A stretch of 40,254 bases of DNA from the NCBI GenBank assembly GCA_025363835.1, contig JANYLD010000270.1, forward strand, positions 1-40,254, written 5' to 3'. This document shows positions 1 through 7,122 of the stretch, piece by piece. Within the stretch, counting starts at the first letter, position 1. Each line of letters opens with the position of its first letter. The notes below the pieces were generated by a model. That model did not search any database, was not told the DNA's origin, and saw nothing but the letters and a program-made list of their open reading frames with translations. A program made the position numbers and the translations under genes. The stretch comes from Armatimonadota bacterium. Lineage in GTDB: Bacteria > Armatimonadota > Fimbriimonadia > Fimbriimonadales > Fimbriimonadaceae.

Positions 1-698
1 TAGCCGCTCAAAACGACCATTCCTTTCACTTCATTGAGAGCCTCGGAAAGCCGCACGTGGTCACTGTCCGTCATCTCATGCCGGTATCGGCCGTAATCCA
101 TCTTCGACCTGGTGCTATGCACATACGGAGGGTCACAGTAGTAAAGGGTTTTCTCCGCCGCTTGCTGCCGCTCAGCCCAGGCGATCACCTCCAGGGCGTC
201 GCGGTTCTCAATTACAACGCCGCGCATGCGGTCGATCCAGGCCGATAAGTGGGGTGGAAAGTTCGCCCACCCGTGGGAGCTTCCTCGTTTGCCGCAGCCC
301 ACCCTTGAGCCTGGACGGAACCCTGTATGCCCCGTCGCCCCTTCGCTGCCATGGCCCATAGCCGCCTTGACAATCGTGCGCCTCGCCCTCTCGACCGGCT
401 CGGCCGTCTCCTCCTGGGCATCGAAATACTCCTCGCGTGAATAGGGCGTCAGCCGAAGCAACTCAATCAGACTGGAAGCTTGCTCCGGATCCCTCAGGAC
501 TCGGAAGACGTTGACCACTTCGGAGTCCAGGTCGTTATAAACCTCCGACAGCGATCGCTCTTTAAGGGCCAACACGTTGCCCCCCCCCCCATATGGCTCG
601 ACGTACATGGCATGGGGCGCAAAATGGCCGATAATCCACGGGCCGAGCCGATTCTTTCCACCGTGGTATCGAAGCGCCGGCCGAGTCGGTGCGCTCAA
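1..698 (-). CDS. Dam-type (D12 class) DNA adenine methylase, C-terminus cut by window edge
   Basis: N6-adenine methyltransferase that would methylate element or host DNA. The visible 232 residues run from a TTG start to the window edge. Residues 11-15 read YHGGK, residues 33-40 give the SAM-binding motif VEPYGGGG, and D189-P-P-Y192 is the catalytic motif IV, so this is the D12/Dam family. The start overlaps the stop of the upstream HTH gene (TTGA), indicating translational coupling at the end of the minus-strand operon. The four glycines of the SAM motif are encoded by an uninterrupted run of 11 G, which makes the reading frame prone to slippage. With 11 G the frame is intact and gives the conserved motif. 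Target sequence unknown. Confidence 0.9.
   Translation of the reverse strand, partial: MSAPTRPALRYHGGKNRLGPWIIGHFAPHAMYVEPYGGGGNVLALKERSLSEVYNDLDSEVVNVFRVLRDPEQASSLIELLRLTPYSREEYFDAQEETAEPVERARRTIVKAAMGHGSEGATGHTGFRPGSRVGCGKRGSSHGWANFPPHLSAWIDRMRGVVIENRDALEVIAWAERQQAAEKTLYYCDPPYVHSTRSKMDYGRYRHEMTDSDHVRLSEALNEVKGMVVLSG
580..590 (-). repeat. 11-bp poly-G tract inside the methylase SAM-binding motif
   Basis: Eleven consecutive C on the plus strand (G on the coding strand) encode codons 37-40 of the methylase. Gain or loss of one base would shift the frame at codon 40 of the enzyme. The present length is the in-frame one. Confidence 0.95.
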
Positions 699-1168
699 TG
701 CCCACCGCCCTGATCCCCAAGAATCTGCAGGCGGATTCGCAACTGCTTGATCTGGCTCTCAAGCCGCTCAGCCCGCTTACTTAAAACCCGCTGCATGGCC
801 GTCTGGACGCACACCGCCTCCGCCTTCTCCGCGAGGTCGGCTTCCAGGCGCTGCTTGTCAACGTAGAGTTCCGTCGCAAAGTCGGCCAAGGCCTCCGGCG
901 ATTCCATTCCCCGCACGATCAGATGTAGGCCCGTAGCCTTCAGTCGGATGCGCCCCTTGGACGTCACCGCCAAAGCCCGCGCCCCACCGCCGCGCCGGAC
1001 AAACTCCTTTCGCTCAAGGCAGTCCAAAACCGAGTCCACCGATTGCGGATGCTTCGCCCCTACGATCTCGCAGATCTCCCGGATGGAAGGCGCCCACCCA
1101 TTCGCCTCGATGTACCCCTGCACCGCACCAAGAACCTCCTCCTGCCGCTGAGTCAAACGGTCATTCAT
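695..1168 (-). CDS. LexA-type winged-helix DNA-binding protein without peptidase domain
   Basis: Probable small transcription factor of the element, 157 aa. Residues 3-65 match the LexA N-terminal winged helix (LTQRQEEVLGAVQGYI, then PSIREICEIVG and a wing region). There is no S24 peptidase behind it. The C-terminal 55 residues are charged and heptad-like, probably a coiled coil for dimerisation. A longer reading of this frame to 1336 exists, but the LexA homology starts at this ATG. The first codons overlap the end of the preceding small membrane ORF, and the stop overlaps the methylase start. Because it lacks the peptidase it would not be expected to self-cleave after DNA damage. Its target is unknown. 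Confidence 0.75.
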   Translation of the reverse strand: MNDRLTQRQEEVLGAVQGYIEANGWAPSIREICEIVGAKHPQSVDSVLDCLERKEFVRRGGGARALAVTSKGRIRLKATGLHLIVRGMESPEALADFATELYVDKQRLEADLAEKAEAVCVQTAMQRVLSKRAERLESQIKQLRIRLQILGDQGGGH

Positions 1169-1340
1169 GGAAATCCACCACAAAGAACCCCCCGATGACG
1201 GCCGCGCAAAGCACGACCCCAGACCATGGCAACGTGACCAAGAAGGCGATCTCGCCCGCAAGGTCCCGGTCCTCAAAGGAACCGACAACAAAGCCCGCAG
1301 CAACGAGCTGGACGACGATGAACACTGCAAGCTCATTCAT
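1161..1340 (-). CDS. Small two-helix membrane protein (59 aa)
   Basis: This short ORF has two hydrophobic segments: about residues 4-20 (rich in V, F, A and ending in VVG) and about 31-55 (IAFLV through GGFFVV), separated by an acidic turn (FEDRD). Its ATG overlaps the last codons of the DUF3820-like gene, and its stop overlaps the start of the LexA-like gene by 8 bases. It is therefore placed like a translationally coupled operon member rather than a chance ORF. Size and topology would suit a small phage membrane protein such as a holin-like or superinfection-exclusion protein, but no sequence motif shows this. Confidence 0.55.
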   Translation of the reverse strand: MNELAVFIVVQLVAAGFVVGSFEDRDLAGEIAFLVTLPWSGVVLCAAVIGGFFVVDFHE

Positions 1341-1566
1341 CGCCCATCCACCCCATTTCCCTCACCGTGTAGGCCCGGTCATACAAAGGCCGCATCGGCC
1401 CATGAGGCCCGGTTTCATGCTCCTTCGCCAGCGCCTTCAGAACCTCGCCCTCAAAAGCGATTCCATCAAGGCGCCGCAAATAGTCGGGGTCCTTCTTGAA
1501 GACCGCACTGACCGTGTCGCCCCTGTAAATCCCGAAGGGCATCCGGGTCTGCCAGCCGAACATCAT
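1333..1566 (-). CDS. DUF3820 / exonuclease X C-terminal-like small protein (77 aa)
   Basis: The N-terminal part reads RMPFGIYRGDTVSAV followed by DPDYLRRLDG. This matches the compact module (MPFGKYKG then DYL-x-WL) found as DUF3820 and at the C-terminus of exodeoxyribonuclease X. Phage genomes often carry it alone, with no proven function; a nucleic-acid-related role is inference. The start is ATGATG preceded by a strong GAGGAGG ribosome-binding site. The ATG overlaps the stop of the preceding 50-aa ORF and the stop overlaps the next start, so it sits inside a tightly coupled operon. Confidence 0.65.
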   Translation of the reverse strand: MMFGWQTRMPFGIYRGDTVSAVFKKDPDYLRRLDGIAFEGEVLKALAKEHETGPHGPMRPLYDRAYTVREMGWMGDE

Positions 1567-1715
1567 TGCCGCTCCTCCTCGGGCTTGGGAACGGTGCCCG
1601 TCCTATCGAAAATGTAGGCGCCGACCGCGCGCCAATAAGGAGCCCGATATTTCAGCCAAGCCCACCAGCACAAGAACCCAGCAACCAAGCAACCGGCCAC
1701 CCAGCAACCCGTCAT
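1563..1715 (-). CDS. 50-aa membrane peptide whose helix is encoded by a short-period repeat
   Basis: The ORF starts at an ATG that overlaps the stop of the Pol X-like gene (ATGA) and ends in the TGA that overlaps the next ATG, as expected for a coupled operon gene. The first 20 residues are hydrophobic and rich in Cys, Val, Gly, Ala and Trp (GCWVAGCLVAGF). They are encoded by the repeated word GGTTGCT, the reverse complement of the AGCAACC repeat found throughout the element. A basic and polar tail follows. It may be a genuine small membrane protein or repeat DNA that happens to be translated. Confidence 0.45.
   Translation of the reverse strand: MTGCWVAGCLVAGFLCWWAWLKYRAPYWRAVGAYIFDRTGTVPKPEEERQ
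1680..1714 (+). repeat. AGCAACC-type short-period repeat inside the 50-aa ORF
   Basis: Several near copies of AGCAACC/GGCCACC/CAGCAACC with 7-8 base spacing. This is the same word family as at 9232-9305, 13295-13335 and 13618-13645. Confidence 0.7.
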
Positions 1716-2281
1716 GATCGACCCTCCGGCCGCCGATACGGCAAACCCGTCAAATCGAAATAATCTTTCTCCTCAGGCGTATTTGCCACCACGCCCTTGA
1801 TGTAAAGCGCCCCCTGAGAAACCCGCATATGGGCCGGCAGTAAACCGCCGTTGCAAGCCTGCACAAATACCCGCTTGTTGTAGGTGTGAGGTCCCGTCCG
1901 CATGGCGAAGATGACGCCCCATTGAGCGGGCGGCAGGACGCAAAAGAGATCGAGGGCCGTCCCCTTATAGATCAAGCCCTGATACTTCTCTCCAACCCCG
2001 ACTCCCTCCCGGCGCGTGAAAGTGCCATTGCCCAGGAGTTGGTGAACCCGCTCTAAGTGCCGGTTCGTCCATCCCGTGCCTTCCCCCTTCTCATCGTCCC
2101 AATGTGCCCAGCCGAACGCCGGCTTGCACACGAGCTCGATGTCGCCAACCGTTTCCTTCAACCTGCGGATCGACCCAGCAATGTCAATCCGATCCTCAAC
2201 GTCATGCAAAAGCTCAATGACCTCATGGGCCAACGCTTTCGCTTCTTCAAGCGGTACCCGACCGCCAACTGCCGTGCTCAT
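1712..2281 (-). CDS. DNA polymerase X family (Pol beta-like) nucleotidyltransferase
   Basis: A 189-aa phage-type Pol X palm-domain protein. Residues 35-49 read AGSIRRLKETVGDIE, the GS motif plus the paired metal-binding acids (D47, E49). A third acid lies at D111 in TALDLF. The C-terminus DYFDLTGLPYRRPEGR is the characteristic end of this family. It probably adds nucleotides during repair or end-processing of element DNA; no exonuclease or 8-kDa lyase domain is present. The start at 2281 has a GGAGGG ribosome-binding site. The frame stays open upstream to 2419, but that part looks unlike the family. It is in an operon with overlapping downstream genes. Confidence 0.8.
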   Translation of the reverse strand: MSTAVGGRVPLEEAKALAHEVIELLHDVEDRIDIAGSIRRLKETVGDIELVCKPAFGWAHWDDEKGEGTGWTNRHLERVHQLLGNGTFTRREGVGVGEKYQGLIYKGTALDLFCVLPPAQWGVIFAMRTGPHTYNKRVFVQACNGGLLPAHMRVSQGALYIKGVVANTPEEKDYFDLTGLPYRRPEGRS

Positions 2282-2449
2282 GGATTTGCCCTCCGTGGCC
2301 TTGCGAGTGGGGCATAAGTGCACAATCAGAACACACATGCCCAGCGATGAGATAACAACCGGCCAGCTGTAACGCCTGCTCAGTCCCCCCCACAAAGCCC
2401 ACATTTCCGGGGTTCGCAAGAGGTCCGAGCCGGCGCTAAGCGGTCGGCA
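2282..2449. other. Gap between ParB-methylase and Pol X-like genes
   Basis: About 170 bases. On the minus strand the Pol X frame stays open here and encodes a hydrophobic stretch (PVVISSLGMCVLIV), so an N-terminal extension from a TTG at 2419 cannot be excluded. I see no promoter, terminator or repeat. Confidence 0.4.
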
Positions 2450-5400
2450 TCACTTCGTCTTTCCACCGCCCTTCCTTCCAGATCCGGGCTTCCCCTCCTT
2501 TGAAGGAGGGGCCAGGGGTGGATGAACTCCCTCGTCTCCAATGGCGGTCTTGGCGCCTGCCATGGAAACTTCCTTCTTCGGCCGACCGCGGCCACGCTTC
2601 GGGATAGCCGCAACGGCCGCCTCATTGGCCATCTCAGTCAGATCGGCGTCTGCGCTAGAAAACGGCTCAACATGCTCGTCTCCGTGGTCGCGTCCTCCCC
2701 GGTGGCAATCCTCGATCTCCCGGCAATCACAAGATCCGGGCTCGGCCGGCCGATCAATGCAAACGATCACCGACCGGATCTCCGTCCCGCTCTCGCTGAA
2801 CGCGCCCGCAGGCAACCCCTCAACCGTCGCCCCATGCGCCTCCAGGAACGCCCGGAAAGCAACGCTCTTGGCGTTCTCCCGGAACTGCCATCCAGGGCTC
2901 ATCACCGATACAAGCCGTCCGCCCGGTTTCACGAACTTAAGGGCATGGAGAACATGATCAATATCCTGCTGTCCGGAGAACGGCGGATTCATCACCACGC
3001 GGTGGTACATCTGATGAGAGAGGTCCATCTGCAAGAAGTCCCCCTCGATCGCCGTGAACCCCATCGCCTTCAATTCACCGACAAACAACGGATGAATCTC
3101 AACGCAGATCAGCCCCCCGTGGGGCCGGAGGCGCACTGCCGTTGCAATGGCGCCCTTCCCCGCCGAAGGCTCAAGAACCGTGTCCTCGCGACCAATCTCG
3201 GCCAAATCGCAAAGCCGCACGGCAATATCCATTGGAGTCGGAAAGAACTGCAGCTCCTTCTTCAGATCGACCACCCGCCCCGTCGTCAAGCAACTCTGCA
3301 GCCGCTCCTCCGGGTCCGCGTCATCAAACACATGCCCCTTCGCCTTCCGATTCCACCGCCCGCCAAGGTTCTCCAGCACCTTGTTAACCCGCTCATAAAG
3401 CTTCCGCTCAAGCTGCCCATCCGGGAGCAAAAGCGTCTTCCCCTCCACCCGGCACCGAGCCAGAACATCAAGCACGTCCTGATCGATCGGCGTCCCCTTG
3501 CACTCACGTGCAGAAGCAACTTCCAAAGGCGTCGGATCAACCGCACCGGCCTCCGCCCATCTCTCCGAGCCTATATGTCCTAAAGGTCCTATATGTCCTA
3601 TTTCCGGGTCGGTTGGCCCCGCATCGCCGTCGCCCGACGCCTCCGCAAACTCTGGATCGTCAGATCCATCCCGGATAGCCGCGTCAGCGTCGTATCGGGA
3701 CTCATCGCTCAGAGTCTCAAGCTCCGCAATCACCGTCTCGATCGGCGGATCAGCAAGCCCGTTCTTCTCCCGAGCATCGGCAATAATGTCTTCTGCAACT
3801 TCTCTGGTAGGGTCATTCCCGCGAAGCCGCCCGTCAGCGTAGGCAAGCGCTTTTTCCGCTTTCTGGAAGAAAGCAGCGGCAGAGCCATATTCGAGATCTG
3901 CGGCCTTGATCGACTCATCACTGATCGAAGACCACACGGCCTTGACCTGCTCGCCCGTAAGCCCTTCTTCAGAGCCCCATCGTTGCCGGATCTCATAAGC
4001 CAAAGCGTCCTCATCCTCAGGCTCAGCACTCGGCCCTTTCTTCCTCGCCTTCGGCGCCGGCTTCAAATCAAGCGGCTGAATCGCCGCGCGAGGGTCCTGC
4101 CTAAGTCCCTTCTCGATGTCCTTCTTCGCGCTCGAGGAAAGCAACTCGTAATCCGCTTCCTTCCGGATCAGGTCCACGTCGCAATTCAAGACCTCGGCAA
4201 ACGAGCACAGAACAAAACCTGCAGGCTTCGAGCCATCCTTAAAGGAGATCTCGTCATAGGTGGCCGCGATGAACATCGCCCGCCAGGCATCCGACTCCGA
4301 GACCTTCTCCAATCGCTCAGGCTTTAGCGATCGCCGCAGGTCATAGCCGTAGCCCTTCAGCCCCAGCGTCTTCGCCGCCTCATCCCGCCCCGGATGCCGG
4401 GCCGCGTCCTGGGTATCACCAACCGAGTTGGCATCCATGATCGCGCACTTGACAGCCACCGCCGCCAGGAGCCAGGGCGTCTTCTCCCGAAGCGCCTTCA
4501 TCGTCTCCGCGGCCGGCTTGGTCAACTCGGCGAGGCAGAACTCGTACACCGCAAACCGGGTCGTCTGCTCAACTTTGTATTGCCTCAGTTCCTCCCGCCG
4601 CTCCGGGGTTACCCCGCTGGAAGAAGCGGCCGTCCCATCCGCTTTCACGTTCTTGGGAGCGACCCAGATCTGCTCAAGAGTCTTCTTCCCTCCGTGCATG
4701 ACCAGAGCCGGAATGGCCCCCTGATCGCCCTCGGCGACCTTCTTGAATTTGGAGCTGTACGTATCGAGATCTTCTAAGTCATTGCGTCCCGAGTACCCAG
4801 TTGAGACGAGGATCGGCTTCGCACCCGTTGAACTCTCAACCTCAGCCACGCGCCGGGCCTCAAACGCCTTCTTCTTGTCCTCGTAGCATCCAGGATCAGA
4901 ACACCGGTCGTCCTTCCCCACCACGAGGTCCGCAAAGAGCGCGTTCTCAGCCCCCATCCGCTTCGGACAGGTCGTGCAAGGCCCGGCCATCGGCAGCAGC
5001 TCCGCGTCGTCCTTTTTCCAAGGCGCCGCGGAGAGCTTGCCGAGCACAGACTCTTGTATCCACTCAATGAGCACCGCGACCGGCGTAAGGTTGCCATTCC
5101 ATCGGTTGAGGCAGTAGGCCAGAGCATCGGACTGTTGTTCCGGCTGCAGCCGCGCGATCGGCACCGCATGATGCGCCGTGATCTTGCCTTCCGCGAGAGC
5201 ATCCCGCACTTCCGGGATGAGGTCCCCCAGCTTCATCCGCTGGTAAACGTAAGAGCTCGTCCGCCCGATCTTCTGAGCGATCTTCTCCCTTGCCGCAGTC
5301 CCCGTCCCGTAATATCCCGAGTCCACGAGCCGCCGATACCCAACCGCTTCTTCAAGTGGCGTCACGTCCTTCCGCTGGTTGTTCTCAATGACCTGGATCT

Positions 5401-5827
5401 CCAGCAGTTGACCATCGGAAAGATTCCGAATCATCGCCGGAATGCTCGTCATCCCCGCAATCTTCGAAGCCCGCCAACGCCTCTCGCCGGCCGCTATCTC
5501 ATAAGCGGCCAAAGAGTCTTCCCCCGCCCCGGGGGAAGTACCCGCAGGGGGATGGGGGCGTTCACCGCTTGCCCCCTTCATTGGGCGAACGACGATCGGC
5601 TGCAGCACCCCGTGCTCGGCGATCGACTTAGCCAACTCATTAAGATCGTCCTCGTTGAATACCGTTCGAGGATTGGTCGGCGACTTGAAGATCACCGCCA
5701 AAGCCAACTCCGGCTCAAACCCCTCCGCCACCACAATGTGAGGCCTGTCATCCTGAGCGGAGCGAAGGACCTCGGCCAAGACCGCCGTCTCAACGCCCAA
5801 GACCTTCTCTTTCGTCTTGCCGGCCAT
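2450..5827 (-). CDS. ParB/RepB/Spo0J-domain protein fused to an N6-adenine DNA methyltransferase (1125 aa)
   Basis: The N-terminal ParB/Srx domain runs from about residue 45 to 160, with NPRTVF, GERRWRAS near 113-120 and IENNQRKDVTPLEEA near 150. A KorB/ParB-like HTH region (IAQKIGRTSSYVYQRM) follows. A cysteine cluster near 280-320 (CTTCPKR, CSDPGCYEDKKK) may bind metal. The C-terminal 170 residues are an adenine methyltransferase with EPSAGKGAIAT (SAM site, near 887) and NPPF (near 945). ParB-methylase fusions occur in phages and mobile elements, where they are thought to combine DNA binding or CTP hydrolysis with modification; the exact role here is inference. The gene contains several in-frame repeat-derived segments, described separately. 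First gene of the minus-strand operon. Confidence 0.85.
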   Translation of the reverse strand: MAGKTKEKVLGVETAVLAEVLRSAQDDRPHIVVAEGFEPELALAVIFKSPTNPRTVFNEDDLNELAKSIAEHGVLQPIVVRPMKGASGERPHPPAGTSPGAGEDSLAAYEIAAGERRWRASKIAGMTSIPAMIRNLSDGQLLEIQVIENNQRKDVTPLEEAVGYRRLVDSGYYGTGTAAREKIAQKIGRTSSYVYQRMKLGDLIPEVRDALAEGKITAHHAVPIARLQPEQQSDALAYCLNRWNGNLTPVAVLIEWIQESVLGKLSAAPWKKDDAELLPMAGPCTTCPKRMGAENALFADLVVGKDDRCSDPGCYEDKKKAFEARRVAEVESSTGAKPILVSTGYSGRNDLEDLDTYSSKFKKVAEGDQGAIPALVMHGGKKTLEQIWVAPKNVKADGTAASSSGVTPERREELRQYKVEQTTRFAVYEFCLAELTKPAAETMKALREKTPWLLAAVAVKCAIMDANSVGDTQDAARHPGRDEAAKTLGLKGYGYDLRRSLKPERLEKVSESDAWRAMFIAATYDEISFKDGSKPAGFVLCSFAEVLNCDVDLIRKEADYELLSSSAKKDIEKGLRQDPRAAIQPLDLKPAPKARKKGPSAEPEDEDALAYEIRQRWGSEEGLTGEQVKAVWSSISDESIKAADLEYGSAAAFFQKAEKALAYADGRLRGNDPTREVAEDIIADAREKNGLADPPIETVIAELETLSDESRYDADAAIRDGSDDPEFAEASGDGDAGPTDPEIGHIGPLGHIGSERWAEAGAVDPTPLEVASARECKGTPIDQDVLDVLARCRVEGKTLLLPDGQLERKLYERVNKVLENLGGRWNRKAKGHVFDDADPEERLQSCLTTGRVVDLKKELQFFPTPMDIAVRLCDLAEIGREDTVLEPSAGKGAIATAVRLRPHGGLICVEIHPLFVGELKAMGFTAIEGDFLQMDLSHQMYHRVVMNPPFSGQQDIDHVLHALKFVKPGGRLVSVMSPGWQFRENAKSVAFRAFLEAHGATVEGLPAGAFSESGTEIRSVIVCIDRPAEPGSCDCREIEDCHRGGRDHGDEHVEPFSSADADLTEMANEAAVAAIPKRGRGRPKKEVSMAGAKTAIGDEGVHPPLAPPSKEGKPGSGRKGGGKTK
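2492..2511. repeat. Hairpin repeat encoding the HPPLAPPSKEG peptide in the ParB-methylase tail
   Basis: A perfect 9-bp stem (CCCCTCCTT / AAGGAGGGG) with a 2-base loop, followed by CCAGGGGTGG. In the ParB-methylase frame it encodes GVHPPLAPPSKEG, a peptide I recognise as commonly produced when a dispersed GC-rich palindromic repeat is translated. Confidence 0.75.
3669..3700. repeat. 32-nt hairpin repeat, copy 1 (inside the ParB-methylase gene)
   Basis: Begins TCCCGGATA and ends TATCGGGA. The inner stem is CGC/GCG around a GTCA loop. It is translated in frame on the minus strand as part of SRYDADAAIRDG. It has the same plus-strand orientation as the six other copies. Confidence 0.8.
5518..5538. 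repeat. GC-rich palindromic repeat in the ParB domain
   Basis: A perfect 9-bp stem CTTCCCCCG / CGGGGGAAG with a CCC loop, followed by CCCGCAGGGGGATGGGGG. It encodes the proline/glycine-rich insert GERPHPPAGTSPGAGED directly before the conserved YEIAAGERRW of the ParB domain, so it interrupts a normally compact domain in frame. Confidence 0.7.
5747..5774. repeat. GTCATCCTGAGCG-type dispersed repeat in the 5' end of the ParB gene
   Basis: The segment reads GTCATCCTGAGCGGAGCGAA on the plus strand. I recognise this as a dispersed bacterial intergenic repeat word. Here it is translated in frame as LRSAQDDR near residue 20 of the ParB-methylase protein. Confidence 0.55.
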
Positions 5828-5872
5828 CAGAGCACCGCCCCATCAAGCTCAAAATCTTGAGCATCAGCGAAA

Positions 5873-5905
5873 TCCCGGATAGGCGCGACAAGCGCCGTAT
5901 CGGGA
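5873..5905. repeat. 32-nt hairpin repeat, copy 2 (upstream of the ParB-methylase gene)
   Basis: TCCCGGATA ... TATCGGGA with an inner stem GGCGC/GCGCC and loop GACAA (33 nt, one base longer than the others). It lies 46 bases upstream of the ParB-methylase ATG. Just beyond it (5909-5940) ACAATCA-type words repeat with 6-8 base spacing. A 54-codon open frame without a clear start reads through both on the minus strand and ends overlapping the ParB-methylase ATG. Confidence 0.8.
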
Positions 5906-6008
5906 TGAAATCTACAATCAACAATCACAATCAGCCTCTCAATCTCCCGCGGACCCCACGCCGCCCAGTGCCCCGTTTTGCGGTACGCTAACAGAGTTCA
6001 AGTTCCTA

Positions 6009-6040
6009 AGCCCGGCGCCGCCCACACGGAAAGCCGGGCT
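6009..6040. terminator. GC-rich hairpin with T run, likely terminator
   Basis: Perfect 8-bp stem AGCCCGGC / GCCGGGCT with a 16-base loop, followed on the plus strand by TTTT. It lies just past the stop of the 81-aa minus-strand gene and could end that transcript, though the T run is on the plus strand. A short plus-strand RNA ending here is the alternative. Confidence 0.5.
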
Positions 6041-6048
6041 TTTCCATT

Positions 6049-6294
6049 TCAATCCGCCTTCTTCCCCTCCACCACCCGCGCATGCTCCGCCCTAGCCCAT
6101 TCGCCTTGGTCCTTCACCGCCCGCCCGACCTGGTACTTCTCAATCTTCATGTCCCTCGCAACGGCCGACTTGACTCCCCTTCCTTCCCCTCGCCGGACAA
6201 CCTCCAAAGCGATGGCCCGGTCCCGCTCCTCGATGGCCCTCTTCCGGGCTTCGGTGGGGTCCGGCAAACTTACGGGCTTGTGATTCTGTAGCAT
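6049..6294 (-). CDS. Small basic protein divergent from the repressor, possible Cro-like or accessory regulator (81 aa)
   Basis: The 81-residue product is highly charged. It has an Arg/Glu-rich first half (ARKRAIEERDRAIALEVVRRG) and a possible helix-turn-helix in AVARDMKIEKYQVGRAVK. I do not recognise the family. It is transcribed away from the XRE/S24 repressor, and its start codon lies inside an operator-like palindrome (6288-6303). That is the position of a Cro-like antagonist or lysis-lysogeny accessory factor; the role is inferred only from that position. No strong ribosome-binding site is visible, and the ATG overlaps the operator, so a very short leader is possible. Confidence 0.55.
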   Translation of the reverse strand: MLQNHKPVSLPDPTEARKRAIEERDRAIALEVVRRGEGRGVKSAVARDMKIEKYQVGRAVKDQGEWARAEHARVVEGKKAD

Positions 6295-6309
6295 AGACGC
6301 TACAATTGT
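6288..6309. promoter_or_regulatory. Operator-like palindrome O1 (GTAGC-N6-GCTAC-AATTGT)
   Basis: Perfect 5-bp inverted repeat GTAGC / GCTAC with 6-base spacer, followed by AATTGTA. The same palindrome plus AATTGT recurs at 7519-7540. Both sites flank the repressor gene region, so these are the best candidates for repressor operators. Confidence 0.75.
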
Positions 6310-6349
6310 ATACGTTGTGATAGCGGCAGTAGCACCTCGGTTTGTGCAA

Positions 6350-7120
6350 ATGCACCGCAATTTCTCGGTGCGCCGCTCGAAAACACCCCCGGAAAACCTA
6401 ACCGCGCTTGCCAAGTGGCTCCGCCGAGTTCGCATCGTCAACGAGCTCGAGCAAGTTGAGATGGCCGCGCGGGTCGGCGTTAGCAGGTCTCTGATAAGCG
6501 CTATGGAACGCGGCGAGCGGGACGTCCAATTGGAGACGGTCAATGCCGTGCTGGGCGCCTTCCCAGACGCCCCTCCCCCACCCATGGGAGACGCTCTTCA
6601 GTTCAGGGGCCCAGTGCTTGCGGACAACAAGATCAGCACCATCCGATACGTGGGCGTTGTCCCCTGCGATGAGGATTGGGGAGAAGCTCTGGAAGGGCAA
6701 GATTTCGTGCCGATCGATCCCAAATTCGCTGGCAAGAATCGATTTCTCGCTCGCGTTGCCGGCCCTTCATGCGAGCCCGCACTTCACCAAGGAGACCTCG
6801 TCATCTGGGAGCACGACAAAGCTCCGCCCTACGGCGTGATCGTTCTCGCCGAGCGCGATGGCGATTCGGCGTGCACGGTAAAGCAGCTCGTGAAAGGAAA
6901 AGACGATGAGCCGACGCTAAGGCCCGTCAATCCAAAATCGAAAGCGCCAAACCCCGAGCCCGGATGGCACGCGACGGCGCGCCTGGTCGGCGTCATCCGG
7001 CAGGCCGATGGGCCAGAAGCCTCACTCTATTGGTCACCGGGATTAAAGCCGGAGCACCTCATCCGTGAGCCCTTAATGACGGCCGCCGAGCACCGAGCCC
7101 CCTACGGCGACTCGAAGTAG
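6350..7120 (+). CDS. XRE-family repressor with S24 (LexA/CI-type) peptidase domain
   Basis: Phage-type master repressor, 256 aa from the ATG. Residues 18-70 form an HTH_3 domain (VEMAARVGVSRSLISAMERG). Residues 125-215 are an S24 peptidase, with nucleophile S140 in AGPSCEPALHQGD and general-base lysine K178 in CTVKQLV. LexA and lambda CI use this Ser-Lys pair for RecA-stimulated self-cleavage, so DNA-damage induction of the element is likely. The cleavage dipeptide is not obvious. A GTG at 6317 would add 11 residues, but no ribosome-binding site supports either start. The gene is divergent from the 81-aa gene, and operator-like palindromes flank the region. Confidence 0.85.
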   Translation: MHRNFSVRRSKTPPENLTALAKWLRRVRIVNELEQVEMAARVGVSRSLISAMERGERDVQLETVNAVLGAFPDAPPPPMGDALQFRGPVLADNKISTIRYVGVVPCDEDWGEALEGQDFVPIDPKFAGKNRFLARVAGPSCEPALHQGDLVIWEHDKAPPYGVIVLAERDGDSACTVKQLVKGKDDEPTLRPVNPKSKAPNPEPGWHATARLVGVIRQADGPEASLYWSPGLKPEHLIREPLMTAAEHRAPYGDSK

Positions 7121-7122
7121 GC

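Noticed and set aside
562-762. Frameshifted or broken methylase at the poly-G tract
   Set aside because: The alternative frame ends after the tract, but with the 11 G as written the methylase frame is open from the TTG start to the window edge and contains all motifs.
695-1336. Full 213-aa version of the LexA-like protein
   Set aside because: The first 56 residues are out of character (Ser/Leu/Arg-rich) and are the shadow of the 59-aa membrane ORF; LexA homology begins at 1168.
2522-3583. 353-aa plus-strand ORF
   Set aside because: Antisense shadow of the ParB-methylase gene; the composition is basic and no motif is present, while the minus strand shows clear domain motifs.
3593-4327. 244-aa plus-strand ORF
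   Set aside because: Antisense to the ParB-methylase gene, Arg/Leu-rich and without motifs.
5906-6043. Small ncRNA or tRNA-like gene before the AGCCCGGC terminator
   Set aside because: No cloverleaf can be drawn and no promoter is visible. The region is partly short-period repeat, so only the hairpin is annotated.
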